Origin: Lepus europaeus
Lineage: Eukaryota; Chordata; Mammalia; Lagomorpha; Leporidae
Assembly: GCF_033115175.1 (NCBI RefSeq)
Contig: NC_084834.1
Coordinates: forward strand, 78,512,462 to 78,576,461
Direction: 5' to 3'
DNA length: 64,000 nucleotides
Part shown: in pieces, positions 11,325 through 55,131 of the stretch
Layout of the letters: each line of letters begins with the position of its first letter
Numbering within the stretch: the first letter of the stretch is position 1
Program-made: the position numbers and the translations under genes
Notes under the pieces: model-generated
Databases searched by the model: none
Seen by the model: the letters and a program-made list of their open reading frames with translations, nothing else
What the model was told of the DNA's origin: nothing

Positions 11325-11503
11325 CTTCTCAGCCTGTTCCGACTCAAGACAAGTTCTTGAGGACACATAGCAAATGCTGTAGTCTTATCTATCATCAAAA
11401 CAAAACTAGTCATAAAAAATTTCCTCTTCCTTCTGTACTCTCAACAAAATGCACAGTACAGTAAGAAGGTACATGGAGACGTCTCTTCTCATCGCAGGAG
11501 AAA

Positions 11504-43558
<32,055 letters not shown>

Positions 43559-44110
43559 CTAAAAGATCAAACAAGGAAATTAATACCAGGCCTTCCTTAA
43601 TTCAAAACATTTTTATGGAATAAAAGACACTAGAAATAGTCATCTCAAACTTTATTTTCAAAAACCAAAGCCTCTGTCTTCACAAACTAAATATCTGAAA
43701 AATATTCAGAAATAACACCTACTCGAACTTTCACTTCAAAAAGCAGTCTAAAATTCACTTCAAATAAGCAAGAAACATTAGACTATGTTAAATAGCAGTT
43801 ATATTTCAATTTTATGTCACCAAACTAATCTGAAGTATTTTCAAAGAACCATTAATCAATTAGTCAATCATACACATGAAAAAAATAACAAGGAAACATT
43901 TGCAGATTCTTCCATTATTTATAGGAAAGAGATTCCCAGTCAGTTATACACACACAGAATACTCATCTTTAGTAGGTGCCATATTCACTACGGGGGACAT
44001 AAGCTCTGAGGTAAGGGACTGTAACAGACTTTACCGCTGCTGCCCAGAGCCCACCCAGGCTTGGCACATCACTGAGTTTCAGTAAGTTAACTGACAGGTC
44101 AGAATGGACA

Positions 44111-44338
44111 AGGAGCAGGCATTTAGCCTGGTGGTTAAGATGCCCTTACACCACATCCTAGTGCCTGGTTTCAAATCCCAGCTCGGACCCTCAGCAATGC
44201 AGACCCTAGGAGGCAGCAATGATGCTCAAGTTAACGCACACTTGAGAAATCTGGATTGTGTCCCCAGCTCCTGGCATTGTCATTCTCCTTCTCTCTGTCT
44301 CTCAGTCTCTCAATTAAAAAACAAAAATAACAAAACAA
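44111..44338 (+). mobile_element. CSINE, diverged and short
   Basis: GGAGCAGGCATTTAGCCTGG head, AGACCCTAGGAGGCAGCAAT body, no typical AAATAAAT tail. Confidence 0.75.
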
Positions 44339-44514
44339 AGTGGTTAGGGAAAAAAGTGGATAAAGTAAAAAAATCAGACTTTTCATTCACAAAGATATGT
44401 TCATGTAACATATTGTAGACACCAGTAATAAGTAACAAATTGGAGGAATAAATTCTAGTAATAAATCAGAAAATAATTTAACTGGACAATGATTTCATTT
44501 ATGTTTTGTTTTTG

Positions 44515-44840
44515 TTTTTAGAGATTCATTTATTTATTTGAAAGCCAGAGTTACAGAAAGAGGGAGAAACAGAGAGAGCAAACTTCCATCTGCTAGTTCA
44601 TTCACCAAATGGCTGCAATGACCAGGGCTAAGCCAGGATGAAGCCAGGAGCCAGGAGCTTTATCCAAGTCTCCCACGTGGGTGCAGGAACCCAGGCACTT
44701 GAGCCATCCTCCTCTGCTTTCACAGGCACATTAGCAGGGAGTTGGATCGGAAGTGGAGCAGCTGGAACATGAACCTGTGACCATTTTGGATGCTAGAGCT
44801 GCAGACGGCAGTCTAATTTGCTGAGCCACAGTGCCCGCCC
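44515..44840 (-). mobile_element. CSINE, older type
   Basis: AGATTCATTTATTTATTTGA tail, CCATCTGCTAGTTCATTCAC, head CCACAGTGCCCGCCCC. Confidence 0.9.
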
Positions 44841-45309
44841 CAATGCTTTGATTTTTATAGTTTCCTACATAGAATTCAAAGATATTCAAATAAATCATTA
44901 AAAATACTAAGAAAATTCACAAATTCCTACAAATACTGCACCACTGCAGACAACAAAGAAGTAAGGCATAGGCAACAGAAAAGCTAAGGAAAAAAATGGG
45001 AAAACACCTAGTACTGTGCAGCCATCAAACCACATTACACCGAGCCCAATAGGCTGCCCTCCCCTGAGGTTTGCCCAAAGGCCCTGCAGCACCTGCTTCT
45101 TTAGCTCCTCCGTCCTGGGCCAGGAGTTTCACTACTTACCCTTCACTCTCCTTGTAACCTCACAGCCTGCCACACTGAAGTGCAGAAAACGCCAGTACAC
45201 TCATTCCTTCAAACTACAATCTACCATCTGAATAGACTTCAACTGTATGGAAAGGTACCAACAGCGGTAAAGACTTTCCAATTTTTAGGTTTAAACGAAA
45301 ACTAATCTA

Positions 45310-45735
45310 AGTGTGGCAGGCAGCAAAGATGTCCCTATCTGCCAACAGGAACCTGTGAATAGGACAGCTTACAAGACTGATCTTCAGACAGAAGGTTACC
45401 CCGGTTCATCCCTGTGGGCCCAATGTAATCACACAGTCCCTGCAAGGTAGAGGAGGGAGTCAGAAGGAGAGAGCTGTAAGGACCAAGCATCAGGGAGAGT
45501 GCTGTTACATCAGGTGCCTGAAGATGGGAAAAGGTGGGCACAAGCCAGAGAATGAAGAGAAGGGAACACACAACTGCCAACACCTGATTTAGCCCTGGGT
45601 CAGACTTCTGACCTTCCAAACTGTAGGATAACAAATCTGTTTTAAGTTGCCAAGTTTGTAAATAATTTGTTATGACTGCTATAGGAAGCTTTTTAAGGTG
45701 GGAAATTGAGTTTATCCTTGCTACCAAACAGCGCA
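45310..45735. mobile_element. ERVL/MaLR-type LTR remnant
   Basis: AAGATGTCCCTATCTGCC, TGTGGGCCCAATGTAATCAC, GACTTCTGACCTTCCAAACT and AATAATTTGTTATGACTGCT resemble an old LTR family (MLT2-like). The 139-codon minus-strand open frame here is incidental. Confidence 0.5.
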
Positions 45736-45964
45736 AACCCCTCCAAAGAGTCATAAAGTTCAGTTCTTCCCTACTCAGTTACAGCAAACTGGTAGAATAA
45801 CATTTATCTAAAACTGCATCACAAAAGAGATCTGTTACAAGAGTCTTCATCTCTAAATGGGATTAAGTGATTTCTTCAGTATTATCACACCTACAGAGAA
45901 TAAGAAAGGTCAGTGTTAAACCACAATGAAGACAACACAGTAATGACTGTAACAGCTCCCATTA

Positions 45965-46110
45965 CTGAATATCTGCACTATTTCATTTAATCCTCAGGAA
46001 ACCTTACAAGCCAAGTGCACTATCCCCATTTTACATGACAAACCTGAAGCACAGGCAAGCTAAGCAGTTTGTCTATCATATCACAGAACAATGACTGGCA
46101 GAACACTATG
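45965..46110 (-). mobile_element. MIR SINE
   Basis: TTTCATTTAATCCTCAGGAA, ATCCCCATTTTACATGACAA and GAAGCACAGGCAAGCTAAGC are reverse MIR landmarks. Confidence 0.7.
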
Positions 46111-46299
46111 ACATAGGGTTATTTGACTTAAGGTCACACTTTCTCACTGCTTTAGTGTGTGTGTGTGTATAAAGGTGTGTTATACTCAAAGCATTAAGTT
46201 AGCACCAAACTTGGAACTGAAAAGCACAAGTCTTTTATAAGCATAAAATTAAAAGCCCTAAAATTCTATCAAGCATAGGAAATGATGATAACCATTCTC

Positions 46300-46460
46300 T
46301 TGGGTTCTCAGTTACTTTACCTATCAAATGAGATTGACACCTCCTATAATGTGGGTTTGATTATCTCCAGGAGGAGACAATACAGCAGACTAAATGAGAT
46401 AATGCAATTAACACCCACAAAAGTAGTTAACGTGGTGTCTACTGGCATGTATCCAGTACA
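46300..46460 (+). mobile_element. MIR-like fragment
   Basis: TTCTCAGTTACTTTACCTAT, CAAATGAGATTGACACCTCC and AAATGAGATAATGCAATTAA resemble MIR. Confidence 0.5.
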
Positions 46461-47213
46461 GACCTGTTTCTTATAGGAATCTTATCTGAGAAATGTGTCA
46501 TTAGTCAATTTCATTGTTTTGTGACCAGCACAGAATATTATACTTATAACATCCTAGATGGTATGGACTATTACACACCTAGGCTACATGGCACATACCT
46601 TTGTAAGTGTGGAATGTGGCTAACTAAAATATCATTATGCAGAGTGTGACTATTCCAATACATAGAAGCCATTGACATGCCAGTGCTTCCGACTGGGCCA
46701 GCTGATGAAGGTATCTTCAGAATATGTTGGAGAATGAATGCAGATTAATGTTATCATGTACATAAAAGCTTTTTCCTAACTGTAGATAGCGCCATAAGTT
46801 GCCTTCATTATTACATTCTGGAACAGACTGTACATTGCCTACTCCAGTCTTCCACTTGTAAGCTGCTGCTTACATGTCCTAATACAAACGGCTAGCTCCT
46901 CATTACTCATGGTAACTTACATGGAGAGGGCAAAGCCACATGATTTTATGAAATATGACTTCAGTAAGCAATTAAATCTTTTCTCTTCCCTCCCTTTCCA
47001 GAAACTATTACATATCAGAAATATAATTAGCAAAAATGGCAAGATAGCTAGTTTTTCTGTCTTCCAGTTTAGCCAGCCTATAGCAGAGATGTTTATGGCC
47101 CTAAAACTGTCTATAAGGAAAACAACAGGAGTGGAGAAAGAAGTGAAAAGAAAAGTACAGGAAGGGAAGATGTCCTAGAACTCCAATCTCAGTCATTTTA
47201 GAAACCACAGAGT

Positions 47214-47374
47214 CCAGGCCTGCGCTGTGGTGCAGGTTAGCGCAGCTCTAGCCGTTGCAGCCATCTTGGGAGTGAACCAGTGGATGGAAGACCTCTCTCT
47301 CTCTCTCTGCAACTCTGCCTTTCAAATAAATAAATAAATAAATCTTTAAAAATAAAAAAGAAGAAGAAAAAGAA
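47214..47374 (+). mobile_element. Internally deleted CSINE
   Basis: The head CCAGGCCTGCGCTGTGGTGC joins directly to the late-body GCGCAGCTCTAGCCGTTGCA, so about 180 bp is missing. Tail AAATAAATAAATAAATC. Flanked by GAAACCACAG (47201 and 47375). Confidence 0.88.
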
Positions 47375-47386
47375 GAAACCACAGGT

Positions 47387-47692
47387 TGACCAGCACTGTG
47401 GCACAGCTGCTTAGGCCATGGCTTGCAGCATCAGCAACCCATATAGGCGCCAACTTGAGTCCTTGCTGTCTCATTTCCAATCCAGCTCCCTGCTAATGCA
47501 CCTAGGAAAGCTGCAGAAGATGGCCCAAATGCTTGGGCCCTTGCACCCACGTGGGAGACCCAGATGAAGTTCCTGGCTCCTGGTGTCAGTCTGGCCCAGG
47601 GTTGACCACTGTGGTCATTTAGGAAGTGAACCAGTGAATGGAAATCAATCTCTCTAATTCTTCCTTTCAAATAAAATAAATCTAAAAAGAAA
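47387..47692 (+). mobile_element. CSINE inserted next to the deleted copy
   Basis: GACCAGCACTGTGGCACAGC head, AAATAAAATAAATC tail. The same GAAACCACAG target follows it at 47693. Confidence 0.9.
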
Positions 47693-47778
47693 GAAACCAC
47701 AGAGTCTGCTAGGCCTGAGGCAAAATCCTACCATGGCCATCATTTTTGAATGCCACAAAACAAAGTTAGAGGTATCTC

Positions 47779-48124
47779 AAGGCAAGTATTTGGCATGAAG
47801 TTGGGAAAGCTGCATCCCAGTCAAGGTGCCTGGATACAAATCCCAGCTCTGCTTCCTGCTAGTGCATATCCTATGAAGCAGCAGGTGATGGCTCAAATAG
47901 TTGAGTTCTGGCCACTCAAGGGAGATTCAGTTTGCAGCTTCTGGCTTGAGCTTATCGTAGCCACAGCCCTTCTAAGCACTTGAAAAATAAATCAGGAGAT
48001 GGAGATCAGGAGACAGAGACAGAGAGAGAGAGAGAGAGGGAGGGAGGGAGGGAAGGAGGGAGGGAGACAGAGGGAGGGAAAGAGGCAGACTCACTCTCTC
48101 TCTCTTAAATGAATAAATAAATAC
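47779..48124 (+). mobile_element. CSINE, diverged, with (GA)n/(GGGA)n expansion
   Basis: GGCAAGTATTTGGCATGAAG head; GA and GGGA runs at 48010-48085; AATAAATAAATAC tail. Confidence 0.8.
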
Positions 48125-48159
48125 AAGTAAACCAAAAAATTTAATTGGGGAAGTGTCTT

Positions 48160-49322
48160 CAAACATAAAGCAAAATTACAGTTAAGTTGAAACTAAAGAG
48201 ACAGTATTAGAGCATAAAGCCAGTAAGTCTAGCATGTGAAAAATAAGTTTCTGAAAGGAAATTGAAAATGGAGAGCAAAGAAATAACTTAAAAGTTTTCC
48301 AGGCCGGCGCCGCGGCTCACTAGGCTAATCCTCTGCCTGTGGCACCGGCACCCTGGGTTCTAGTCCTGGTTGGGGCGCCGGATTCTGTCCCAGTTGCTCC
48401 TCTTCCAGTCCAGCTCTCTGCTGTGGCCTGGGAAGGCAGTGGAGGAGGCCTAAGTGCTTGGGACCCTGGCGCCTGCATGGGAGAAGCACCTGGCTCCTGG
48501 CTTTGGATCGGCACAGCGCCCCAGCCACAGCAACCATTTGGGGGGTGAATCAACGGAAGGAAGACCTTTCTCTCTTTCTCTCTAAATCTGCCTGTCAAAA
48601 AAAAAAAAAAAAAGTTTTCCATAATTGAATGGCAGGAGTTTACAAGCTGAAAAGACCCAAAAAAGATAAAAATGGAGTACACCAAGGCATTCAACATGAA
48701 CTTTCATAATACTGGGGACAAGAGAAGTTTCAGCAAGCTTTCAGAGAAGAGGGATGAAAATGACAATATTGGAAAAAGAGGATGAACCCCAATGCATTAG
48801 ACTTTTCAACATTAGCAGCTACAAGAAAACACAAAACAAGATTAAAATTCTGAGAAAACAATCTCCAATCTAGCATTTTATACCCAAACTAAAACTCAAG
48901 TTTCAGAATATAACAAGATAGTTTCACACTAAGCAGAATCTCAAAACGTACTTCCCATACAATCTTTTTCAGCAAGCTACTATTGTAGCTATTACCCCAC
49001 CACCACCACCAAAAAAAAAAAACAAAAAACAAAAAAACAAAACAGAATTTAATCTAAGAACAAAAAGAGTAACACAAACAAGGGCCTAAGAAAGACCTCA
49101 GGATGACATCTATGAAGCCAACCCAGGCATCAAGTAGGAGTCTCAAGAGTCAGAGATTTCCAATTTAAAACTGATTAAATACTAAATGTACTTACAAGTA
49201 TTAAGAAGAGTTCTATACAATTGTAAGAACAAACAGAAGGTAAAACAGGAAAGGAGAATTTGCACACCAGAAGCATTTGACAAGGTAAATGAGGAATAAC
49301 TTGTAGTTAAAAAGTTACAGAA
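48160..49322 (+). mobile_element. Old L1-like fragment interrupted by a young CSINE
   Basis: ACAAGATTAAAATTCTGAGA, AAACAATCTCCAATCTAGCA and TTTTATACCCAAACTAAAAC recall the 5' non-coding region of old L1 families. Boundaries and subfamily are uncertain. Confidence 0.4.
48302..48609 (+). mobile_element. Young CSINE with 12-bp target duplication
   Basis: GGCCGGCGCCGCGGCTCACT head, B-box-like GGTTCTAGTCC, CTGTCAAAA plus poly(A). AAAAGTTTTCCA at 48290-48301 and 48610-48621. Confidence 0.95.
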
Positions 49323-49323
49323 G

Positions 49324-49618
49324 CGGCCAGCGCCGTGGCACAGGTTAATCCTCCTGCAGTGCCCACATCCCATATGGGCACCCAGTCTAGTACCGGCTGC
49401 TCCACTTCCAATCCAGCTCTCTGCTGTGGCCTGGGAAAGCAGTAAAAGATGGCCCAAGTCCTTGGGGCCCTGCACCCACGTGCAAGACCCGGAAGAAGCT
49501 CCTGGCTCCAGCTGTCGCAGCCATTTGAAACCAATGGAAGGAAGACCTTTATCTCTGTCTCTCCCTCTGTCTATAACTCTACCTCTCAAACAAAGTAAAT
49601 AAAAATCTTTTAAAAAAA
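49324..49618 (+). mobile_element. CSINE, shortened body
   Basis: GCGGCCAGCGCCGTGGCACA head; AAAGTAAATAAAAATC tail; flanked by TTACAGAA. Confidence 0.88.
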
Positions 49619-51270
49619 ATTACAGAAAGTTAATTTGATTAATTGCAGGCATTTTACCTCTTTAGTAAGACAAACATAAGCTCAGTCAAGAAACATATTA
49701 CTTAATTAGGATTCAATATAAGATATCCTTAAAAACATACATATATATGCCCACTGCTCAAGAAACCCATGTAAATTATCATCTAGTAAAAATCAATTTT
49801 AAAAGAAAAACAAAGAACTCCAAAATGAAAAGTGATTTACAGAAGATGAAAGCTGCCAATCTTCCACTCAACAGCAACTCTCCCACACTGCCACACATTG
49901 TAGGTAGTAACTGACAGATATCATAAAAATACGGTATTAGTATAACCGGTGGTCTACAGACACTGTAATAACTTAAAGTAGCTGGTAATGGCAACAAATA
50001 GCTTAAATGCTGAGAAACTCAGGTGCAGCCTGACACTGGCATGTGAACATCGTTAATGTTTAATGCCATCATCTAGGTTGAGTATCAATTTCAACATCTA
50101 ATTCCTACAGTAAAATTCACAACGTTTTTTGATTACTGAATCCTTTGAGAGCCTTGGGAAAGCAAATTTTATCCTTTATACTTTCCATGCTTCTAGGAAT
50201 TTCTTTAACGTCAACTTTTTGGCTAGAATCCCTGTCTGACACATCATCTTTCTTCACTCACAACTATTTTCCTCACTTACATCAAAGGGTTCACCTCACC
50301 GTTCCTCCACTGAAAATAAAGAGCCTCAGGAAAGGCAACGACAACAGCACTCCCCGGTCATCCCCACAAATTTCCTCTCCAATCCCCTTTACATTCTATT
50401 TAAATTCCACCTGTAGTATCATCTCTTTTTTGCAAGGTGTATTTCATCTATATTGGTCAAGTCTTTTTGACTGTCCATTTCTATAAAATGTCATGAGAGT
50501 TTATCACTGGGAAACAAGAAAGTAACACAACTACACACTTCGCTATCCCTGTGTGAACTCAGTGATACAGTGGTCAGTCACTGACAGCCCTTGATGGAAG
50601 TAGAGGGATCAGTCGTTGATAAACGCAGTATGCTACTATTTACCCAGAGACCAGGGGCTCAAGCCAGCAGTGAAGTCTGTGATTCATGTGATGACTTCCG
50701 CAATGTAAACCATGGTACTGGGGGCCCGTTTTCTTTAACTGAACTGTGGTACTAAATTCACTGAATTCATGCAGATCAAAATCACACAAAAAGAGATCTT
50801 CCTTTATATAGTTAGCAACCTAATCCATTCTACTTATGAAACTTTTCTAAATTGGTTATGTGGGCAAAATACTTTTCCATCACCCCAGCACCTTTTTAAC
50901 CTCATAAAAGCTGATAGCTGATATACATTTCCTAAAAAAAAAAAAAATCACAATCCTGATTCAAATGACTCAGGGAACACAGAAGCTTCCACACTAATTA
51001 GATAAAAAGAAGAGGGAAAAGGAACCATCAGAGAGCTAGTGTAAGAGAAGCATGTAAAATATTACAAAAATAAGTGTAGTATCTCCACCTAATTTTTTAA
51101 TATTAGAAAAAAAACACATACTGTCTACTTATTACTAAGGACAAGCCATAATCTATAAAGGTCTGTAAGAAGGGAAAACTAAGGTTAGGACAGTGGCTAA
51201 AATCACATACTATGAAGTCAGAATTATACCCTAGGATGGTCATTTATTATCTTTAAGAAACTGGGGTGTG

Positions 51271-51590
51271 GGGGGCGGTGCTGTGGCATAATGGGTAAAG
51301 CCACCACCTGCAGTGCTGGCATCCCACATGGGTGCTGGTTCATGTCCCGGCTGCTCCACTGCCGATTCAGCTTCTGTTATGGCCTGGGAAAGCAGTAGAA
51401 GATGGCCCAAGTCCTTGGGCCCCTGCACCTGCGTGGGAGACCCAGCGGAAGCTCCTGGCTCCTGGCTTTGGATCGGTGCAGCTCCAACTGTTGCAGGCAA
51501 TTGGGGAGTGAAACAGCAGATGGAAGACCTCTCTCTCTCTCTGTCTGCCTCTGCCTCTCTAATAATAATAAATCTTTTTTTAAAAAAAGA
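51271..51590 (+). mobile_element. CSINE, older type
   Basis: GGGGCGGTGCTGTGGCATAA head; AATAATAATAAATC tail. Confidence 0.9.
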
Positions 51591-51700
51591 AAATTTATGT
51601 GCAATTAGACAACTAGTGATGACTATGGACTGCATACATCACCAGTATCCACTGTTCAGGGACCCTGCACATTGGGAAAGGGGATACAAGAGCCAGGAAA

Positions 51701-52038
51701 GGGGTGAGCACTGTGGAGGAATGGGTTAAATCTCCACTTGGGACTCCAATATCAGAGTGCTATTTCAACTCTAGGCTCCCCTGCTTCCGGTCCAACTTTC
51801 TGTTAATATGACCTAGGAGGCAGCAGATGACAGTTCAAGTGCTTGGTTCCTGATACCCATGTAGAGATTTCAGGCTACCTTTTGCAGGCTTTACTACTGC
51901 TGGCGTTTGGAGCATGACCAGCAAATGGAAGGCTAATATGTGTGTGTGTGCACGCGCGCATGTGCATGTGCACATGTGTATGTGTCGGCCTTTCAAAGTG
52001 ATGAAAACAAATAAGCATAAAAAGAAAAAAAAAAAAAG
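51701..52038 (+). mobile_element. CSINE with alternating purine-pyrimidine tract
   Basis: GGGGTGAGCACTGTGGAGGA head. The usual CT region is replaced by TG/CG/CA alternation at 51940-51985. Confidence 0.8.
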
Positions 52039-52052
52039 ATTCAGCACCTCAC

Positions 52053-52225
52053 CACGTGGGAGACCCAGAAGCTCCTGGCTCCTGGCTTCAGATCGGCCCA
52101 GCTCCAGCTCTTGTGGCTGGTTGGGAAGTGAATCAGCAGAAGGAAGATCTTTCTCTCTGTCTCTCCCTCTCTCTGTAACTCTACCTCTCAAATAAATAAA
52201 TAAAAATCTTAAAAAAAAAAAAAAA
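52053..52225 (+). mobile_element. 5'-truncated CSINE
   Basis: Begins mid-body at CACGTGGGAGACCCAGAAGC and runs to an AAATAAATAAATAAAAATC tail. Confidence 0.85.
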
Positions 52226-52269
52226 GGAAGAAAATGTTATCAACTACTAACAGTATAAATGAATCTTGA

Positions 52270-52560
52270 GGGCCCTTATTCAAAGAAAGTCAGTCACAAA
52301 AGGACAAATACTGTCTTATTTCACTTGTATGACACATCTCAAATTCCAATAAAGAAAGAAAAATGGTGATTAGCAGATGCTGGGATAATGGCATAGCAGA
52401 CTCACTCTTTAACACAAACACAGCTTCGCTTCTGCAAGATAAAGAAGTTCTGAAGATGTTTCACAACAATGTAAATACACTTAACACTACTAAACTACGT
52501 ACTTAAGAACTGTTAGGATGAAGTGTATGGGATTTTGCCATGGGTCTCCAAATCCCATTA
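52270..52560 (+). mobile_element. L1M-type 3' UTR fragment
   Basis: CACAAAAGGACAAATACTGT, GAAGTTCTGAAGATGTTTCA and CACAACAATGTAAATACACT match the 3' region of old L1s. Confidence 0.7.
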
Positions 52561-53065
52561 CACTGGGTGATAAAAATGTCATCTTAAGTGTTAAAGTGTT
52601 ACAGTGAACATTTAGATAGGATCAAGTGTCAAAGTGACCATATAAATAGTATCAAGTGTCTGGTAATTATAATAGAATTAAAAAGGAGAGAATGTTCCAA
52701 CATGGGAAGCAGCACACACAGCAGACTCATAGAAAGACAATCGCTTTAAGTAGCACTCTTGATCTCAGAATCAGCCCTTAAGGCATCCTGGTCTGGCTGA
52801 AAAGCCCATGAGAGCATTTCAGGCATGGAATGCCAAGACACTGTGGCAAAAAATATTCTACATGAAGGATCTCTGTGAGTGAGATCCCAAAGGAAAGAAG
52901 TGGCAATCAAAGAAGGATATACTTTTCTCTAAAGGAAGGAGAGAACTTCCACTTTGCTTATGGCCTTGTCCAAATACTGATGGAGTCTGTGGGCTCAAAT
53001 CGCTTCCACAGCCTAGACAGCTCACGTCAAGAGCCTTACCTCTCAAATAAAGAAATAAAATCTTT

Positions 53066-53406
53066 TTTTTTTTTTTTTTGGACAGGCAGAGTGGACAGTG
53101 GAGGGAGACAGAGAGAAAGGTCTTCTTTTTTGCCGTTGGTTCACCCTCCAATGGCCGCCGCGGTAGGCGCGCTGCGGCCGGCGCACCACGCTGATCCGAT
53201 GGCAGGAGCCAGGTGCTTATCCTGGTCTCCCATGGGGTGCAGGACCCAAGCACTTGGGCCATCCTCCACTGCACTCCCGGGCCACAGCAGAGAGCTGGCC
53301 TGGAAGAGGGGCAACCGGGACAGGATTGGTGCCCCGACTGGGACTAGAACCCGGTGTGCCGGCGCCGCAAGGCGGAGGATTAGCCTAGTGAGCCGCGGCG
53401 CCGGCT
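53066..53406 (-). mobile_element. Young CSINE with 16-bp target duplication
   Basis: Long T run, GGACAGGCAGAGTGGACAGT, head GAGCCGCGGCGCCGGC. AAGAAATAAAATCTTT at 53050-53065 and 53407-53422. CpG-rich, so recent. Confidence 0.96.
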
Positions 53407-53677
53407 AAGAAATAAAATCTTTAAAAAAAAAAAGAGCCTTGGGTGGTCACTGACATCATACATAAGAGTGTTAATTGTCAAATTCACAACAGGATTCACT
53501 GTGCACTAACTTCCCATGCAGGACCTCTGTCCTCAATGGGTTGTACTATGAGAATTAACTAGGATATTTGTTCTCAAACAGTTTTGTGTGTTATGTGCAA
53601 ACTGTAGAAATCTTTACTTGGTATAGAGTTGGTCTTCTGTGTACAAAGTTAATTGAAAATGAATCTTAATGGAAAAT

Positions 53678-53978
53678 TGTTGCTGTGGATTCGTTTCTGA
53701 GAGGAGGAGAATGGTGGGGCAAGAGATGTGGAGTCACCACACAGACCCCGGGAGTCGGGTGAAAGTAGGCCTGAGGCAAGCAGCCTGCAGACTCATTTAT
53801 TTCAGTTGCTACAGCAGCTTATACAGCCAAGGCAGCCAATCTGGTCAAGGGGCAGTCTATGCCCTAAACAATCACACCCTGTTGTCAGGCAGTTTCCAAA
53901 GCCATCCAATCACAGCCTGTTGCCAGGCAGTTTCTGTTGCCAGCGGCCATCTTGGCATGGCCTTCTCACTCCACCACA
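53678..53978 (-). mobile_element. Solo LTR, probably class II ERV, 301 bp, 6-bp target duplication GAAAAT
   Basis: Plus strand reads TGTTGCTGTGG...CCACCACA, flanked by GAAAAT at 53672-53677 and 53979-53984. On the minus strand TATAAG precedes AATAAA (53801-53796) at LTR-like spacing. Six-base duplications are typical of class II (ERVK) integrases. It sits inside the L1 3' UTR. Confidence 0.82.
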
Positions 53979-54239
53979 GAAAATGGAACTGAGAAGGGGA
54001 GAGAGAGGAGGATGAGGGGTGTGAGTGTGGGTGGTACGGCAGGTATGGTGGCAAGAATAACTACATTCCTAAAGTTGTACATATGAAATTTGTATTCCTT
54101 AAAAAATAAATTAATTTAAAAAGTATACGTGTTTGCTACTGTAAGTTTGGAAAGACATGTAAAAAAAAAAAAGTTACCAAACTGTATAGCATGTATAGCA
54201 ATGACTCTATTTTGTTTGGAAAAAACAAAAATAACAAAG

Positions 54240-54400
54240 TAAATGTCTTCTATGGGCCACACACTGATTTAAGCACTTACCATATTAATAGTCACAAAAA
54301 CTCTAAGAGACAGGTACACTTATTTTAAAGATGAGAAAACAGAGGCACAGGAAGATTAACTAATATATCCCCAAAACATACAACCAATTAATGGCAAAGT
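54240..54400 (-). mobile_element. MIR SINE
   Basis: CACACTGATTTAAGCACTTA, AGACAGGTACACTTATTTTA and GATGAGAAAACAGAGGCACA are reverse MIR core. Confidence 0.75.
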
Positions 54401-54846
54401 CACTTATAAATGTATGCCCTCCATACTCTTGAGTACATAAATAAAAGTCTGGAAGACAATCAGTTAAGGTCCCTTTAGGATATTAGGATCATGCTACTTT
54501 TCATGTTACATGCTTCTGGTTTTAAATTACTGCAAAGATACACATACTATTCTATATTATGAAAAACCAAAGGGGACATTTACATTTTGAAAAAAAAAAA
54601 CTTAATGGAACAGCTAGACTTCTATCTCTACTAACAATCATCTCCCTGTATTGCTGTACTTGGACTCATCATTAAAGTAAAGCTAATTTACTTGCTACAA
54701 CACACATGCCTCAGCTTGCTCCTACTTTCATAAACAAATTCTTCCCCTGGAGAAAAGGTCCTCTCCTTGGCCTTAGTACACACTTTATCTATTTATTTAT
54801 CATATTTATATACTTTTTTCATTTGCCAAAGTCCAGTTCTTTTTTT

Positions 54847-55131
54847 AAGATTTGTTTATTTCTTTAAAACCATTACAGAGGGAGAGCGAAAGACAGATTG
54901 AGATCCTCCATCTGTTTGTTCACTCCCTAACTGGCCACAATGAAGTCAGAAGCCAAGAACTCCATTCAGGTCTCCCACATGGGTGGGCAGGGACACAAGC
55001 ACCTGCGTCATCTTCCACTGCTTTCCCAGGCACATTAGGAGGAAGCAGAGCACCTGGAGAGTGAACTGCTACTCAAATGGTATGTCAGGGTAACAGGCGG
55101 CAGCTTAATCCATTATGCCACAGTGCTGGTT
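54847..55131 (-). mobile_element. CSINE, diverged
   Basis: AGATTTGTTTATTTCTTTAA tail, CTCCATCTGTTTGTTCACTC, head GCCACAGTGCTGGTTCC. Confidence 0.82.

Larger units (their letters stand above)
10025..11503 (-). other. METAP1: METAP1 3' UTR (probable)
   Basis: About 1.48 kb after the stop is free of C-repeats and other recognisable elements, unlike the flanks. This fits a retained 3' UTR. Human METAP1 mRNA also has a long 3' UTR of this order (from memory). The distal end is inferred from an ATTAAA signal at 10052-10047. Transcript reads are needed for the true end. Confidence 0.6.
52700..54118 (+). mobile_element. Older lagomorph L1 3' UTR, interrupted by a CSINE and an LTR
   Basis: GAAGGATCTCTGTGAGTGAG, GAGAGAACTTCCACTTTGCT and TATGGCCTTGTCCAAATA precede the SINE; GAGCCTTGGGTGGTCACTGA, GTCCTCAATGGGTTGTACTA and TGCAAACTGTAGAAATCTTT follow it. 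The end is AAAGTTGTACATATGAAATT. The order and wording parallel the copy near 1.4-1.9 kb. Confidence 0.75.

Noticed and set aside
45335..45754. 139-codon minus-strand open frame as a gene
   Set aside because: It coincides with an ERVL/MaLR-like LTR remnant, has no signal or domain, and no splice context.
53066..53406. CpG-rich segment as a promoter CpG island
   Set aside because: It is wholly a young C-repeat; the other GC-rich peaks (1922, 48302, 63319) are the same.
52875..53408. 177-codon plus-strand open frame as a gene
   Set aside because: It runs from L1 3' UTR into an antisense young C-repeat; the second half is the GC-rich SINE body, which is often open by chance.
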